A DNA stretch of 64,000 nucleotides. It comes from Pedobacter glucosidilyticus (lineage in GTDB: Bacteria > Bacteroidota > Bacteroidia > Sphingobacteriales > Sphingobacteriaceae). The notes beneath the pieces were generated by a model, which worked only from the letters and a program-made list of their open reading frames with translations, was not told where the DNA came from and searched no databases. The position numbers and the translations under genes were made by a program. Below, in pieces: positions 18,206 to 27,057 of the stretch; position 1 is the first letter of the stretch, and each line of letters opens with the position of its first letter. Location: the NCBI RefSeq assembly GCF_002483235.1, contig NZ_DLHN01000006.1, positions 1 through 64,000 on the forward strand, in the 5' to 3' direction.

Positions 18206-18884
18206 TTTTAAAAAGTCTATAAGTGCTGTTTTTCCCTTTTGGATGATGGTTCTGGTTTGTTCCTGCCAATCGCCAAAGCAAAAAGCTGATGAGCAAAAGC
18301 CATCTATCATAGAAATGGTTTATCAGGATACGAGTGAGGCAACCATCAATCAGCTTAAAGCTTTATTAAAACAAGATGAGCAGCTTTTTAGATGGAAAAC
18401 ACATTTCATTGTATTTGGCAAAGATATTCATGCCGCTTTAAGCGATAGCTTGAAAATGAAATTCCCCGAAGCAGAACTTAAACACTATGATGATTTGTTT
18501 TACGAGTTTAACCGTTCTTATTGTGCCGATACTGTTCATGCTTCTGAGTGGGAGCATAGCATCTTAACTGCCAATTTAGTTGCTGATACGGCTTTGCAAA
18601 AAGAATATTTACAATATCATGCCACACAGTTTCAAGAATGGCCAGAAGTTTCAAAAGGCTTTTGTGATGCCAGTTTCCAACAGCTGCTTTTGTTTAAAAA
18701 CGGGCGACAATTAATGTTGGTGATTAGTATCCCTAAAGGTAAAAGCTTAGACGAGCTAAATCCCAAAACCACAGAAAATAACCCCAGAGTAAACGAGTGG
18801 AACAAGCTCATGAGCAAATACCAAGAAGGAATAACCGGAACGGCTGAAGGGAAAACTTGGGTGTTTTTTAATGGTGAAAAGTAA
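18189..18884 (+). CDS. Exported L-rhamnose-mutarotase-like lipoprotein
   Basis: 231 residues with a lipoprotein signal (VLVCSCQSPKQ). The C-terminal half (about 120-231) resembles L-rhamnose mutarotase (RhaM, a dimeric alpha-beta barrel that equilibrates the anomers of L-rhamnose), including the region around YHATQFQEWPEVSKG where RhaM has its catalytic His. The N-terminal half (about 35-115) looks like a second, diverged alpha-beta barrel unit. Ordinary RhaM is about 104 residues and cytoplasmic, so a double-length, membrane-anchored form is notable. It would act on rhamnose released by GH78 outside the cytoplasm. The start overlaps the previous gene by 17 bp. Confidence 0.65.
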   Translation: MMIKSSFKKSISAVFPFWMMVLVCSCQSPKQKADEQKPSIIEMVYQDTSEATINQLKALLKQDEQLFRWKTHFIVFGKDIHAALSDSLKMKFPEAELKHYDDLFYEFNRSYCADTVHASEWEHSILTANLVADTALQKEYLQYHATQFQEWPEVSKGFCDASFQQLLLFKNGRQLMLVISIPKGKSLDELNPKTTENNPRVNEWNKLMSKYQEGITGTAEGKTWVFFNGEK

Positions 18885-18900
18885 TAAGTTAAAATTAAAA

Positions 18901-18960
18901 ATTGCTTGTCTAACCAACTAACCAACTAATCAACTAACTAACTAACTAACCAACCAACTA
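18901..18960. repeat. CTAACCAACTAAC-type stutter repeat
   Basis: The spacer between the mutarotase and oxidoreductase genes is an irregular run of CTAACCAA and CTAACTAA units. Its reverse complement (TTAGTTGGTTAG) is the same type as the block at 61553-61638. Confidence 0.7.
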
Positions 18961-18964
18961 CACC

Positions 18965-20029
18965 ATGTTAAAATTAGGAATATTAGGTTTAGGAGAAGGT
19001 AGAAGTACCATTGCGGCCGCCTTAAATAGCTCAAAAATTGAGTTAAAGATGATGTGCGATTTAAGCGAGGAGGCTTGCAAGCAGAGAGCCAAGGAGTTTG
19101 ATTTTCATCAGTATACCACTAGCTATCAGCAAATGTTAGATGATGCGGAGATAGATGCCATAGCGATTTATACACCAGATAAATTACATGCCCAACATAT
19201 TAAAATGGCGTTAAAGCATGGTAAACATGTGATCTGCACCAAACCATTTATTGATGATTTGGCCGATGCTAAAGAGCTTTTAGAATTGAGTAAACAAAGC
19301 GGAAAGAAAGTTTTTGTAGGTCAAAGCTCTCGCTTTTTCGAGCCAGCTAAAAGACAAAGGAAAGATTATGAAGCTGGTTTAATAGGCAATTTAATCACCA
19401 TAGAAGCGCAATACCATGCAGACCATAGGTGGTTTTTAGAAAAACCTTGGGCATTAGAATCATCTTTTAAATGGTTATACGGAGGTTTAAGTCACCCAGT
19501 AGATTTTGTACGCTGGTATTTACCCCATATAGAAGAAGTAATGGGCTACGGCATGTTGAGTGAAAATGGAAAAGAAGGAGGCTTAAAAAATGAAGATACC
19601 ATGCACTTTATCTTTAAAGCTACTGATGGCCGAATTGCTCGTGTAAGTGGCGCTTATACAGGGCCAACGCAACCAGCCCAAAGAGATAGCGGCATGAGCA
19701 CCATTTTAAGAGGTACAGAAGGCGCTAGTCAGGCAGATTACCACGAATTACGCTATGCCATTACCGATAAAACTGGAGAAGAAAAAATCATCGTTTGGGG
19801 TGATAGCACTTTAAAATATTATTTCCGTTTTGAAGGGCAAAGTCACCACGCTGGCGAGTATCAAAACTATTTAGAATATTTCGCAGATAGCATAGAGCAA
19901 AATTTTACTGCTTATCCAGATATGCAAGAAGGTATAGGAACCGTAGCGTTATTACAAGCCATGGATAAATCTTTAAAAACAGGTATGCCGGTAAAAATTA
20001 AAGATATTCTTAACAATTACGGATTATAA
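18965..20029 (+). CDS. Gfo/Idh/MocA family oxidoreductase
   Basis: A 354-residue NAD(P)-dependent sugar dehydrogenase-like protein. It has an N-terminal Rossmann fold with the glycine motif GILGLGEGRST. The usual EKP motif reads CTKP here (HVICTKPF, near residue 94), keeping the Lys but replacing Glu by Thr. The substrate-binding domain contains HPVDFVRWYL. No signal peptide is seen, so it should be cytoplasmic. In this operon it may oxidise a sugar from the imported glycan, next to a symporter that would bring the sugar in. The exact substrate is unknown. Confidence 0.8.
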   Translation: MLKLGILGLGEGRSTIAAALNSSKIELKMMCDLSEEACKQRAKEFDFHQYTTSYQQMLDDAEIDAIAIYTPDKLHAQHIKMALKHGKHVICTKPFIDDLADAKELLELSKQSGKKVFVGQSSRFFEPAKRQRKDYEAGLIGNLITIEAQYHADHRWFLEKPWALESSFKWLYGGLSHPVDFVRWYLPHIEEVMGYGMLSENGKEGGLKNEDTMHFIFKATDGRIARVSGAYTGPTQPAQRDSGMSTILRGTEGASQADYHELRYAITDKTGEEKIIVWGDSTLKYYFRFEGQSHHAGEYQNYLEYFADSIEQNFTAYPDMQEGIGTVALLQAMDKSLKTGMPVKIKDILNNYGL

Positions 20030-20117
20030 TTAAATAATAGAAGAACCAAATTATAAACTAAAATAATCAACCAACTCTCTCATCAAGAGGGACTTCGGGA
20101 TGACGCTTATAAAAATC

Positions 20118-21707
20118 ATGAAAGATATCCATCAATACCTTAATTTTCTGGATTACACTGTTATCATTGTTTATCTACTTAGTTTATTGGCTTTAGGCTA
20201 TTGGGTAAGTTTTATCAAAAAGAAGCCGGAAGGAGAGAACCTATTTCTTGCCGGAAACTCTTTAAAATGGTACAGTATAGGTTTAAACATGTGGGGAACA
20301 AATGTGGGCCCTTCTATGCTTATTGCATCGGCCAGTATAGGTTATACCACCGGTTTGGTAGCAGGTAATTTTGCATGGTATGCTTTTGTATTCATATTTT
20401 TATTAGCAATGGTATTTGCACCACGTTATCTGAAAGCGCAAGTTTTAACTCTACCAGAATATATGGGAAAACGTTTTGGAAACTCAACCAGAAATATCCT
20501 AGCTTGGTATACACTCATCACAATTCTTATTTCATGGTTGGCTTTAACACTATTTGCAGGTGGTATACTTATTAGACAACTGCTAGGTTTTCCTATGTGG
20601 GCGTCCGTTATCACCATGGTGATATTAGCTGCATTTTTCTCTATTGCCGGGGGCTTAAAAGCCATTGCCTATACCAATGTTTTCCAAATGTTGTTACTGA
20701 TAGCTGTTTCTTTATTATTGGTGATAATAGGTTTTAATAAAGCTGGAGGTGTGATGGCTGTTTATGAGCAAACACCTGCTTCTTACTGGAACTTATTATT
20801 ACCAGCTGATGATAAAAATTATCCTTGGTTGGCTATCGTTTTGGGTTATCCCATTATGGGAGTATGGTTTTGGTGTACAGATCAATCTATGGTACAGTCT
20901 GTTTTAGGGGCTAAAAACTTGGAAGAGGGGCAAAGAGGAGTAAATCTCATCGGTTGGTTAAAAATTTTAGATGTGCCGCTATTCATCATTCCAGGTATAT
21001 TATGTTATGTATTATATCCTGATTTGAAAAATCCCGATGAAGCCTATATGACTATGGTAACCCGTTTATTTCCTCCAGGTTTAACCGGATTAATTATTGT
21101 GGTATTGATAGCTGCATTGGTGAGTACTATTGGATCGGCACTAAATTCTTTAAGTACCGTTTACACGATGGATATCTATGTCAAGAAATATTATCCAAAC
21201 GCTACACAAAAGCAAATTGTTAAAACAGGCAGGTTGGTAAATGTAATGGGTGCTATCATAGCTATCTTTTTAACTTTAGCTATAGATAGTATTAAAGGCT
21301 TAAACTTGTTTGATGTATTTCAGTCTATTTTAGGTTTTATAGCTCCACCTATGTCAGTAGTGTTTTTATTTGGTGTATTATGGAAAAAAACGACTACAAA
21401 AGCAGCAAATTTTACTTTAATAGGGGGTACGGTTATCAGCTTAGGTATTGGTGTTCTATATTTATGGGTTTATCCGGTTGCAAAATTTGATTTTTGGCCA
21501 CATTTTCTTTTACTCTCTTTTTACATTTTTATATTGCTATCGGCATTAGCTTTTATCATTACTCTGGCAGATAAAAAAGGTATAACCCATAGCAACAATA
21601 CTTTAGATAGTAGTAATTTAGCCAAACCCTCTCAAACGGTTTGGTTACTATGGGCTTTACTCATAGCTGTAATGATTATTCTATACACGGTATTTAATGG
21701 ACATTAA
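20118..21707 (+). CDS. Sodium:solute symporter (SSS family)
   Basis: A 529-residue inner-membrane transporter with about 13 hydrophobic helices. Family signatures include GYWVSFIKKKPEGENLFLAG near the start, GTNVGPSMLIA and the region GLIIVVLIAALVSTIGSALN. SSS proteins use sodium to import sugars, amino acids or organic acids. Position beside Gfo/Idh/MocA and rhamnose genes suggests a monosaccharide. I start at the ATG at 20118 (MKDIHQYLNFLDY). An ATG at 20100 lies in spacer of the CTTCGGGATGAC type and is less likely. Confidence 0.82.
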   Translation: MKDIHQYLNFLDYTVIIVYLLSLLALGYWVSFIKKKPEGENLFLAGNSLKWYSIGLNMWGTNVGPSMLIASASIGYTTGLVAGNFAWYAFVFIFLLAMVFAPRYLKAQVLTLPEYMGKRFGNSTRNILAWYTLITILISWLALTLFAGGILIRQLLGFPMWASVITMVILAAFFSIAGGLKAIAYTNVFQMLLLIAVSLLLVIIGFNKAGGVMAVYEQTPASYWNLLLPADDKNYPWLAIVLGYPIMGVWFWCTDQSMVQSVLGAKNLEEGQRGVNLIGWLKILDVPLFIIPGILCYVLYPDLKNPDEAYMTMVTRLFPPGLTGLIIVVLIAALVSTIGSALNSLSTVYTMDIYVKKYYPNATQKQIVKTGRLVNVMGAIIAIFLTLAIDSIKGLNLFDVFQSILGFIAPPMSVVFLFGVLWKKTTTKAANFTLIGGTVISLGIGVLYLWVYPVAKFDFWPHFLLLSFYIFILLSALAFIITLADKKGITHSNNTLDSSNLAKPSQTVWLLWALLIAVMIILYTVFNGH

Positions 21708-21710
21708 GGT

Positions 21711-21733
21711 CTGATAATTTTATCAGCTTTTTT
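21711..21733 (+). terminator. Terminator of the first PUL operon
   Basis: CTGATAA and TTATCAG (21711-21726) form a perfect 7-bp stem with a 2-nt gap, followed by CTTTTTT. It lies 4 bp after the symporter stop. Confidence 0.65.
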
Positions 21734-21861
21734 ATTCTGGTATTTAAAAATTTATCAATGTTATGTTTAATTTTTAAACTGGCAGTGTCTCTTTTATAAA
21801 TATTACCTTTCTTGTAAAAAAAACATCCTATAAATAAAAATACGCGTTAAAAACACTTTAA

Positions 21862-21897
21862 ACTAATATTTACCCCTTAACAAACTAATTAATATCC
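21862..21897 (+). promoter_or_regulatory. Bipartite PUL motif, copy upstream of the PL8 gene
   Basis: ACTAATATTTACCCCTT, 7 bp, then TAATTAATATCC. A near copy with an 8-bp gap stands at 26949-26985 upstream of susC. Both are 70-110 bp before a start codon, so a common activator site is plausible. Confidence 0.45.
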
Positions 21898-21971
21898 CTT
21901 TTAAGAAGTAAAAGTTCTCCAAATTCGGTTAATGCTAACCAAGCATATTAAAACCAATAAATAAAATTTTT

Positions 21972-24900
21972 ATGAGGAGACTTTTACTGATTATTCTTAC
22001 GGGTATACAAACAGTTTCATGGGCGCAACAACGCTTTGTTGATTTTAATTCCAGTATTCCCAATAATTGGTCTACCAACAGTGGGCAAATTACGTTGAGT
22101 GATGAGCATGTAAAAGGCGGTGCTAAATCTTTAAAGTGGTTACCTCAAAGTGGTTCAGTTTTAACTGCAAATAACCTTAGTATTCCTTCCTCTGAAATAG
22201 GGAATTTTTCATCAAGCTGTGCTCAGTTTTTGGTTTACAGCTCTAGAAATAGTACTGATACTTTATTATTTAGATTTTATGATACTACTGGTGCTTTAAG
22301 AAGACAAGGCCGTATGTTACTAAATTATACCGGTTGGAGAGAGTATCATAGAAGTTATAGGTATGATTATAACAATGGTAACGAGTCTTCTTCTTTTACC
22401 TTAAACAGGATGGAAGTGGTTTATCGTCCGTCTTCTACTAGTCTAAATACACTTTACCTAGATGAAATGCTTTTTGTAGGAAATACAGAACAACGTATTC
22501 CGGGGCCACATTTAAGATTAGATGTGCAACATTTTGTTGTTACTTCGCCATATACTTCGGGTTTAGTAAATTGGTTAAACCAACCGCAGCAAAATATACC
22601 TAGTGCTACACAAGCAGAAATTTCTGCTATCCAAACCATCAGAAATACTTATAACAGAACACTTACTACACCCAATACAACAGTATTACAAGCGGCTAAA
22701 GATTATGTTAATAGTTTAGACATTACCACTAATCCTGATGGTTCTTTAAAAGGTGTAGGTGTAAACGTATTTGATGAAGCTACGCTACTAACTATTTCTA
22801 CCCATTGTGGTGCTTTAGCCAGAGCGCATGCAGTAAATAATGATGTTACAGCCTATAATCTGTTACAAAAATTATTGGCTTATCTTGTTTTAGAGCAGGG
22901 TTTGGCAGAAGGAGCCAGAAATGTAATGCCTTATAATGATTATACTGCATCGCGTAATTTTCCGATAGGTTTTTTAGAAGCATATCCTTATATACAGGAT
23001 GCGGCACTTCAAGCAGAAGTGTTAAAAATGTTGAAATGGTCTCATGAGTTTAATAAAATTTATGCAGTAAACCCAACGCCAGGACAAAATACAGACTTCA
23101 TACACGTAAAGTCTAATTTTTTGATAGAATTAGCTTTACTAGGAGCTAATCATGATGAAATAGCCCGAGATTTAAGAGAATTTTCTGCTTTTTTAGAATA
23201 TGCGGTAGAGATAAGTCAAGGTGCACTAGATGGGATAAAACCAGATGGTACTTTTTTTCATCATAACTCGCAACATATTAGCTATGCTTATGCCTATGCT
23301 ACCTGGATAACCAGAGCTTTTGAACTCAGAGGAACACCTTTTAGAATTAGTCAGACAGCTTATGAAAAGATGTGTTTCTTTATGAAAAGTCTTTTTTTAG
23401 AAACCTCTAAAGGAGCAATTTATCCACATGCAGCATCAGGTAGAGGACCTTTCCCATCTGGCGTTCCGGTTAATGTAACTGCTTTTGAAAGATTAATTAC
23501 TGTTGGCGGAGATTTGCTTGGAAGCAGTTTCGAGCCAGAAATGGCAAAGTTTTACAATTATATTTTTCAAACCAATAGGTATAGCGTTGCCAATATCAAT
23601 TTAGATGGTTTCCATCAGTTTAATTACGGGCAAACCGGTATCATGCGCAAAGGCAGATGGATGGCAGCTATGCGAGGTTTTACTGATTATATGTTTGGAG
23701 CCGAAATTTATAGCGAGGCTAATAGATACGGACGTTACCAAAGCTATGGTTCTTTAGAAATATTGTACGACGGTAGTTTAGCATCATCTGGTTACATAAC
23801 AAATGGTGCCGGTTGGGATTGGAATATGATGCCAGGCACAACCAGTTTACGTTTAGCGTATGATAATTTAAAACCTTTAATTGCGGGTACTGCATCAGAA
23901 TATCAGGCAGATAATTTTGCTGGAGCCTTAGCAGATGGTAATTATGGAGTATTTGGGATGAATTTTATAGAAGACGCAGGCTCTAAATACACCGCTAATA
24001 ACTTAAAATTTAAAAAATCTGTATTTACTTTTGATTCTTTATTGGTTTGCTTAGGTACTAATATTAGTGCTACCAATAACTCAAATCAAGTTATCACAAC
24101 TCTTTTTCAGGGTGTTAATGCCAGTTCTAATCCGGCTATTTATTTAAATTCTTCAACACCAACAAGTGCTACGTATAGCGGCGAGATTTCTACAACAACT
24201 AATCCGGTATGGTTGGTAAACGCACAAACTACTGGTTATTATATCCCGGTAGGAAATGGAAATATACAAGTATTTAGAGGGCAGCAGTCTACCCCACAAC
24301 ATACTACTAATAATACCAGCACTACATCAACAGCAAATGCAAGTAAAGCTTGGTTATTACATGGTACCAGACCAACTTCAGCAAAATACCATTATACGGT
24401 GGTACCAAACATTTCTCCACAAAATATGAACGCATTAGCGCAACGCATAACAAACGGAGAAATTTATGAAGTATTAAAACAAACAGATTCTGTACATGCT
24501 GTACGCTATATTCCGGCAAATATCATATCCTACACTTGCTTTTTACCTCAACCTAATATCAATGTAGGTTATCTGAAAGGAATATCTGGAGGAGCTTTGT
24601 TAACCTTGAGAGAAGCCGGAGATACTTTAATTGTTAAAATTGCTAATCCTGATTTAAATGCCGTAAGCAACGCAACTAGCGGTTGGGTTTCATCTGCTAG
24701 CTTAATCACTGTAAACTTAACAGGTAAGTGGCGAGTGCTAAATAATGCCAATAATGCAGCTTTAGCACAAATTACTAATGGTTTAAATGCAAGTTTTACT
24801 TTAAAGGATGGTTTTTCTGCCAGTTTAGTATTGGTTAAAGATACAACCCTGCCCGTTGAGATGAATAATTTTGAAGGGACTGTTAAACCAGAAGGTATAG

Positions 24901-25400
24901 CTTTAAAATGGCAAAGTATTACAGAGCGTAATACCAATTTTTACACCTTGTTTAGAAGTGTAAACGGTATTGATTTTGAACCTATCTACACTATTGATGC
25001 AGCAAAAAACACCAATGCTGTAACTGATTATACTTTTAATGATAAAAATTACCCTAGCTATTATCCTCAGTTGTATTATAAACTCCTTTTAACAGATCAA
25101 GATGGTACTACTAGTTATGAGTCAATTATTAGTGTAAAATTATCAACAGCAGGATCAGAACTTATCTTGTATCCTAACCCTAGCGACAAAGAAATTTTCT
25201 TACAGTACCCTGATGAATTTAGGAAACAAATACGAGTACGTATCCATGATACACTTGGCAGAGAAGTATTTGATAAAACTTACAGCGTACAGGAACAAAA
25301 GCTCATACAGCTAGATATTTCTACCCTTGGTGCGGGTATGTATATGATAAGTGCATCAGAAAATCAAACCGTTATTACAAAAAAAATCATTAAAAAATAA
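21972..25400 (+). CDS. Polysaccharide lyase family 8-like (chondroitinase ABC type) with T9SS tail
   Basis: 1142 residues. Signal peptide, then the N-terminal jelly roll of chondroitin ABC lyases (residues about 20-170, WSTNSGQITLSDEHVKGG then KSLKW). An (alpha/alpha) toroid follows, with likely catalytic His/Tyr in FFHHNSQHISYAYAYA (near 427), Arg in ASGRGPFP (near 490) and the conserved EANRYGRYQSYGS (near 580). Beta-sandwich domains come next. From about 960 there is an FN3-like module and a T9SS type A sorting domain (LYPNPSDKEIF, ending ITKKIIKK), predicting surface export. PL8 lyases cleave at uronic acids by beta-elimination; hyaluronan, chondroitin and xanthan side chains are known substrates. 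Confidence 0.8.
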   Translation: MRRLLLIILTGIQTVSWAQQRFVDFNSSIPNNWSTNSGQITLSDEHVKGGAKSLKWLPQSGSVLTANNLSIPSSEIGNFSSSCAQFLVYSSRNSTDTLLFRFYDTTGALRRQGRMLLNYTGWREYHRSYRYDYNNGNESSSFTLNRMEVVYRPSSTSLNTLYLDEMLFVGNTEQRIPGPHLRLDVQHFVVTSPYTSGLVNWLNQPQQNIPSATQAEISAIQTIRNTYNRTLTTPNTTVLQAAKDYVNSLDITTNPDGSLKGVGVNVFDEATLLTISTHCGALARAHAVNNDVTAYNLLQKLLAYLVLEQGLAEGARNVMPYNDYTASRNFPIGFLEAYPYIQDAALQAEVLKMLKWSHEFNKIYAVNPTPGQNTDFIHVKSNFLIELALLGANHDEIARDLREFSAFLEYAVEISQGALDGIKPDGTFFHHNSQHISYAYAYATWITRAFELRGTPFRISQTAYEKMCFFMKSLFLETSKGAIYPHAASGRGPFPSGVPVNVTAFERLITVGGDLLGSSFEPEMAKFYNYIFQTNRYSVANINLDGFHQFNYGQTGIMRKGRWMAAMRGFTDYMFGAEIYSEANRYGRYQSYGSLEILYDGSLASSGYITNGAGWDWNMMPGTTSLRLAYDNLKPLIAGTASEYQADNFAGALADGNYGVFGMNFIEDAGSKYTANNLKFKKSVFTFDSLLVCLGTNISATNNSNQVITTLFQGVNASSNPAIYLNSSTPTSATYSGEISTTTNPVWLVNAQTTGYYIPVGNGNIQVFRGQQSTPQHTTNNTSTTSTANASKAWLLHGTRPTSAKYHYTVVPNISPQNMNALAQRITNGEIYEVLKQTDSVHAVRYIPANIISYTCFLPQPNINVGYLKGISGGALLTLREAGDTLIVKIANPDLNAVSNATSGWVSSASLITVNLTGKWRVLNNANNAALAQITNGLNASFTLKDGFSASLVLVKDTTLPVEMNNFEGTVKPEGIALKWQSITERNTNFYTLFRSVNGIDFEPIYTIDAAKNTNAVTDYTFNDKNYPSYYPQLYYKLLLTDQDGTTSYESIISVKLSTAGSELILYPNPSDKEIFLQYPDEFRKQIRVRIHDTLGREVFDKTYSVQEQKLIQLDISTLGAGMYMISASENQTVITKKIIKK

Positions 25401-25418
25401 AACCAAATAATTAAAATT

Positions 25419-26837
25419 ATGAAAAGAAAACTACTTCTTGGCTTAGGCTTACTGTTAAGTACGGGTATGGCAAAAGCACAATTTTTACCTTTTAACAAAA
25501 TTATAAATGTTAATTTAAACAGAGGGGCCTCGCCAGCTAATGATACAACTGCTTTGGGTGTAAATAATAAATATTTTGAATCTCCTCTGCCAAGTTCTTT
25601 AACAAGTATTCAAGGAAGATTTTTTCCAAATATTACAGATGGTGCTTACAGATTAAGAGCACTATGCTATGGAACAAATGGCGAGTTTAAATTAGAAGGA
25701 GATGTTTTATCTATTAAAAACTCTACTACGAGCATAGCTAAAGCTGCTGTTTTTAATATTGCTCATGCTAACCCTTTAGTTAAATTTAAGTTTACATTAG
25801 ATATGCCTGCTTTTGCAACTGCAAATAGTGCCTTAGTTATTGCATTTGGTAATACAGGTGGTGGCTCAACTTTAATTAGCTCCAGTAGTCCTTTCAGTAG
25901 TGCAGGGGATATTTTTGGTACTTTTAGAGTTATTAGAAGTGGAAGCTTTATAACACAATATAGACCGCTCGATGGTTCTCCTGCTAATCAAGTTAATACA
26001 GCAACTCCCTATTTAATTAAAGCCAGTTTATCTCAAGTTGTTGAAATTTTTGCGAATAGTAATTCTACTCTCTCAACTTATAGTTATGGTACAAATCCTT
26101 CTATAAATATTCCAGCTAATACTTATCATGTTTATGTTGATGGTGTAAAATATGCCGAGGATTTTCCTAAAGCTTCATCAGCCTATACACAAACAAATAT
26201 AAATGCAATTTCATTTACTCTTTCTTCAAATGCTACTCAAGAAACTGTTAAAATTTCTAATATTTCTGTAACCTATCCAGCAAGTACAGTACCAGTATCA
26301 TTTACCTCTTTTACAGGAGAAAATACAGCTAGCGGTATTCTTTTAAACTGGAAAACAGCTTCAGAAAAAAGTAATTCTCATTTCGAAATTTTTAGAGCAG
26401 GAGAGGACAAAGACTTTAAATTTGTTTCACGCATAAATGGTAAAGGCAACTCAGACGCTGTACAAAATTATAGTTATACGGATAATAATCCTTTAAACGG
26501 CAATAACTATTACCAATTAAAACAAGTTGATTTTGATGGTACCGAAACTATTTATAACCAATTGGTGGCGGTTAAATCATCTTTAAACAACCAAAACTTT
26601 AAAGTGTATGTTAATGAAGAAGGTCTTTTAAATGCCTACATTAATGCTTCTTCTTCTACAATAGCTAAAATTACCGTTTATGATATTAGTGGTAAAAAAG
26701 TTTTTGAAAGTAGCCAAAACCTACAAGCAGGTGATAATGCAATTAAGATAGCAATCCCTACCATCCAAGCTGGTGTTTACGTTGCCAGAATAACAGCTAA
26801 TGGCTTAAACGCACAAACAAAATTTGTTAAAAAATAA
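25419..26837 (+). CDS. Secreted protein of unknown function with T9SS sorting domain
   Basis: 472 residues with a signal peptide (to about AKAQF). Residues 20-290 are rich in Ser, Thr and Asn and look like one large beta-sandwich, possibly glycan-binding; I do not recognise the family. Residues about 290-385 form the FN3-like module common before T9SS tails (VPVSFTSFTGENTASGILLN and NYYQLKQVDFDG). The last 80 residues are a type A sorting domain (ISGKKVFESS, ending TKFVKK). It follows the PL8 gene by 18 bp and is probably its cotranscribed surface partner. Confidence 0.7.
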   Translation: MKRKLLLGLGLLLSTGMAKAQFLPFNKIINVNLNRGASPANDTTALGVNNKYFESPLPSSLTSIQGRFFPNITDGAYRLRALCYGTNGEFKLEGDVLSIKNSTTSIAKAAVFNIAHANPLVKFKFTLDMPAFATANSALVIAFGNTGGGSTLISSSSPFSSAGDIFGTFRVIRSGSFITQYRPLDGSPANQVNTATPYLIKASLSQVVEIFANSNSTLSTYSYGTNPSINIPANTYHVYVDGVKYAEDFPKASSAYTQTNINAISFTLSSNATQETVKISNISVTYPASTVPVSFTSFTGENTASGILLNWKTASEKSNSHFEIFRAGEDKDFKFVSRINGKGNSDAVQNYSYTDNNPLNGNNYYQLKQVDFDGTETIYNQLVAVKSSLNNQNFKVYVNEEGLLNAYINASSSTIAKITVYDISGKKVFESSQNLQAGDNAIKIAIPTIQAGVYVARITANGLNAQTKFVKK

Positions 26838-26850
26838 AATGATAATCATC

Positions 26851-26866
26851 ATTCATCATGATGAAT
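26851..26866. promoter_or_regulatory. Perfect 16-bp palindrome
   Basis: ATTCATCATGATGAAT is its own reverse complement and stands just before a terminator hairpin, upstream of susC. Operator function is possible but unsupported. Confidence 0.3.
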
Positions 26867-26884
26867 CAATTGATGAAAATTTTT

Positions 26885-26923
26885 ATATTAGAAATAGCTT
26901 TAATGATAAGCTATTTCTAATAT
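26885..26923 (+). terminator. Long hairpin between the PL8 unit and susC
   Basis: ATATTAGAAATAGCTT (26885-26900) and its exact inverse (26908-26923) flank a 7-nt loop, a 16-bp perfect stem. The T-run is short, so it may be an mRNA-stabilising end or an attenuating terminator. Confidence 0.55.
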
Positions 26924-26948
26924 TTAAAGAATTTGCACCCCTATTCAC

Positions 26949-26985
26949 ACTAAATTTTACCCCTTTTTTAATGTAATCAATACCC
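26949..26985 (+). promoter_or_regulatory. Bipartite PUL motif, copy upstream of susC
   Basis: ACTAAATTTTACCCCTT, 8 bp, then TAATCAATACCC, matching 21862-21897 at all but a few positions. It ends 72 bp before the susC start. Confidence 0.45.
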
Positions 26986-27057
26986 AAATTTGGATAAGCT
27001 TTTACATCAACCATATACATGGTGTAAAAAATTAAAACCACTATAAACTAAAAATAT

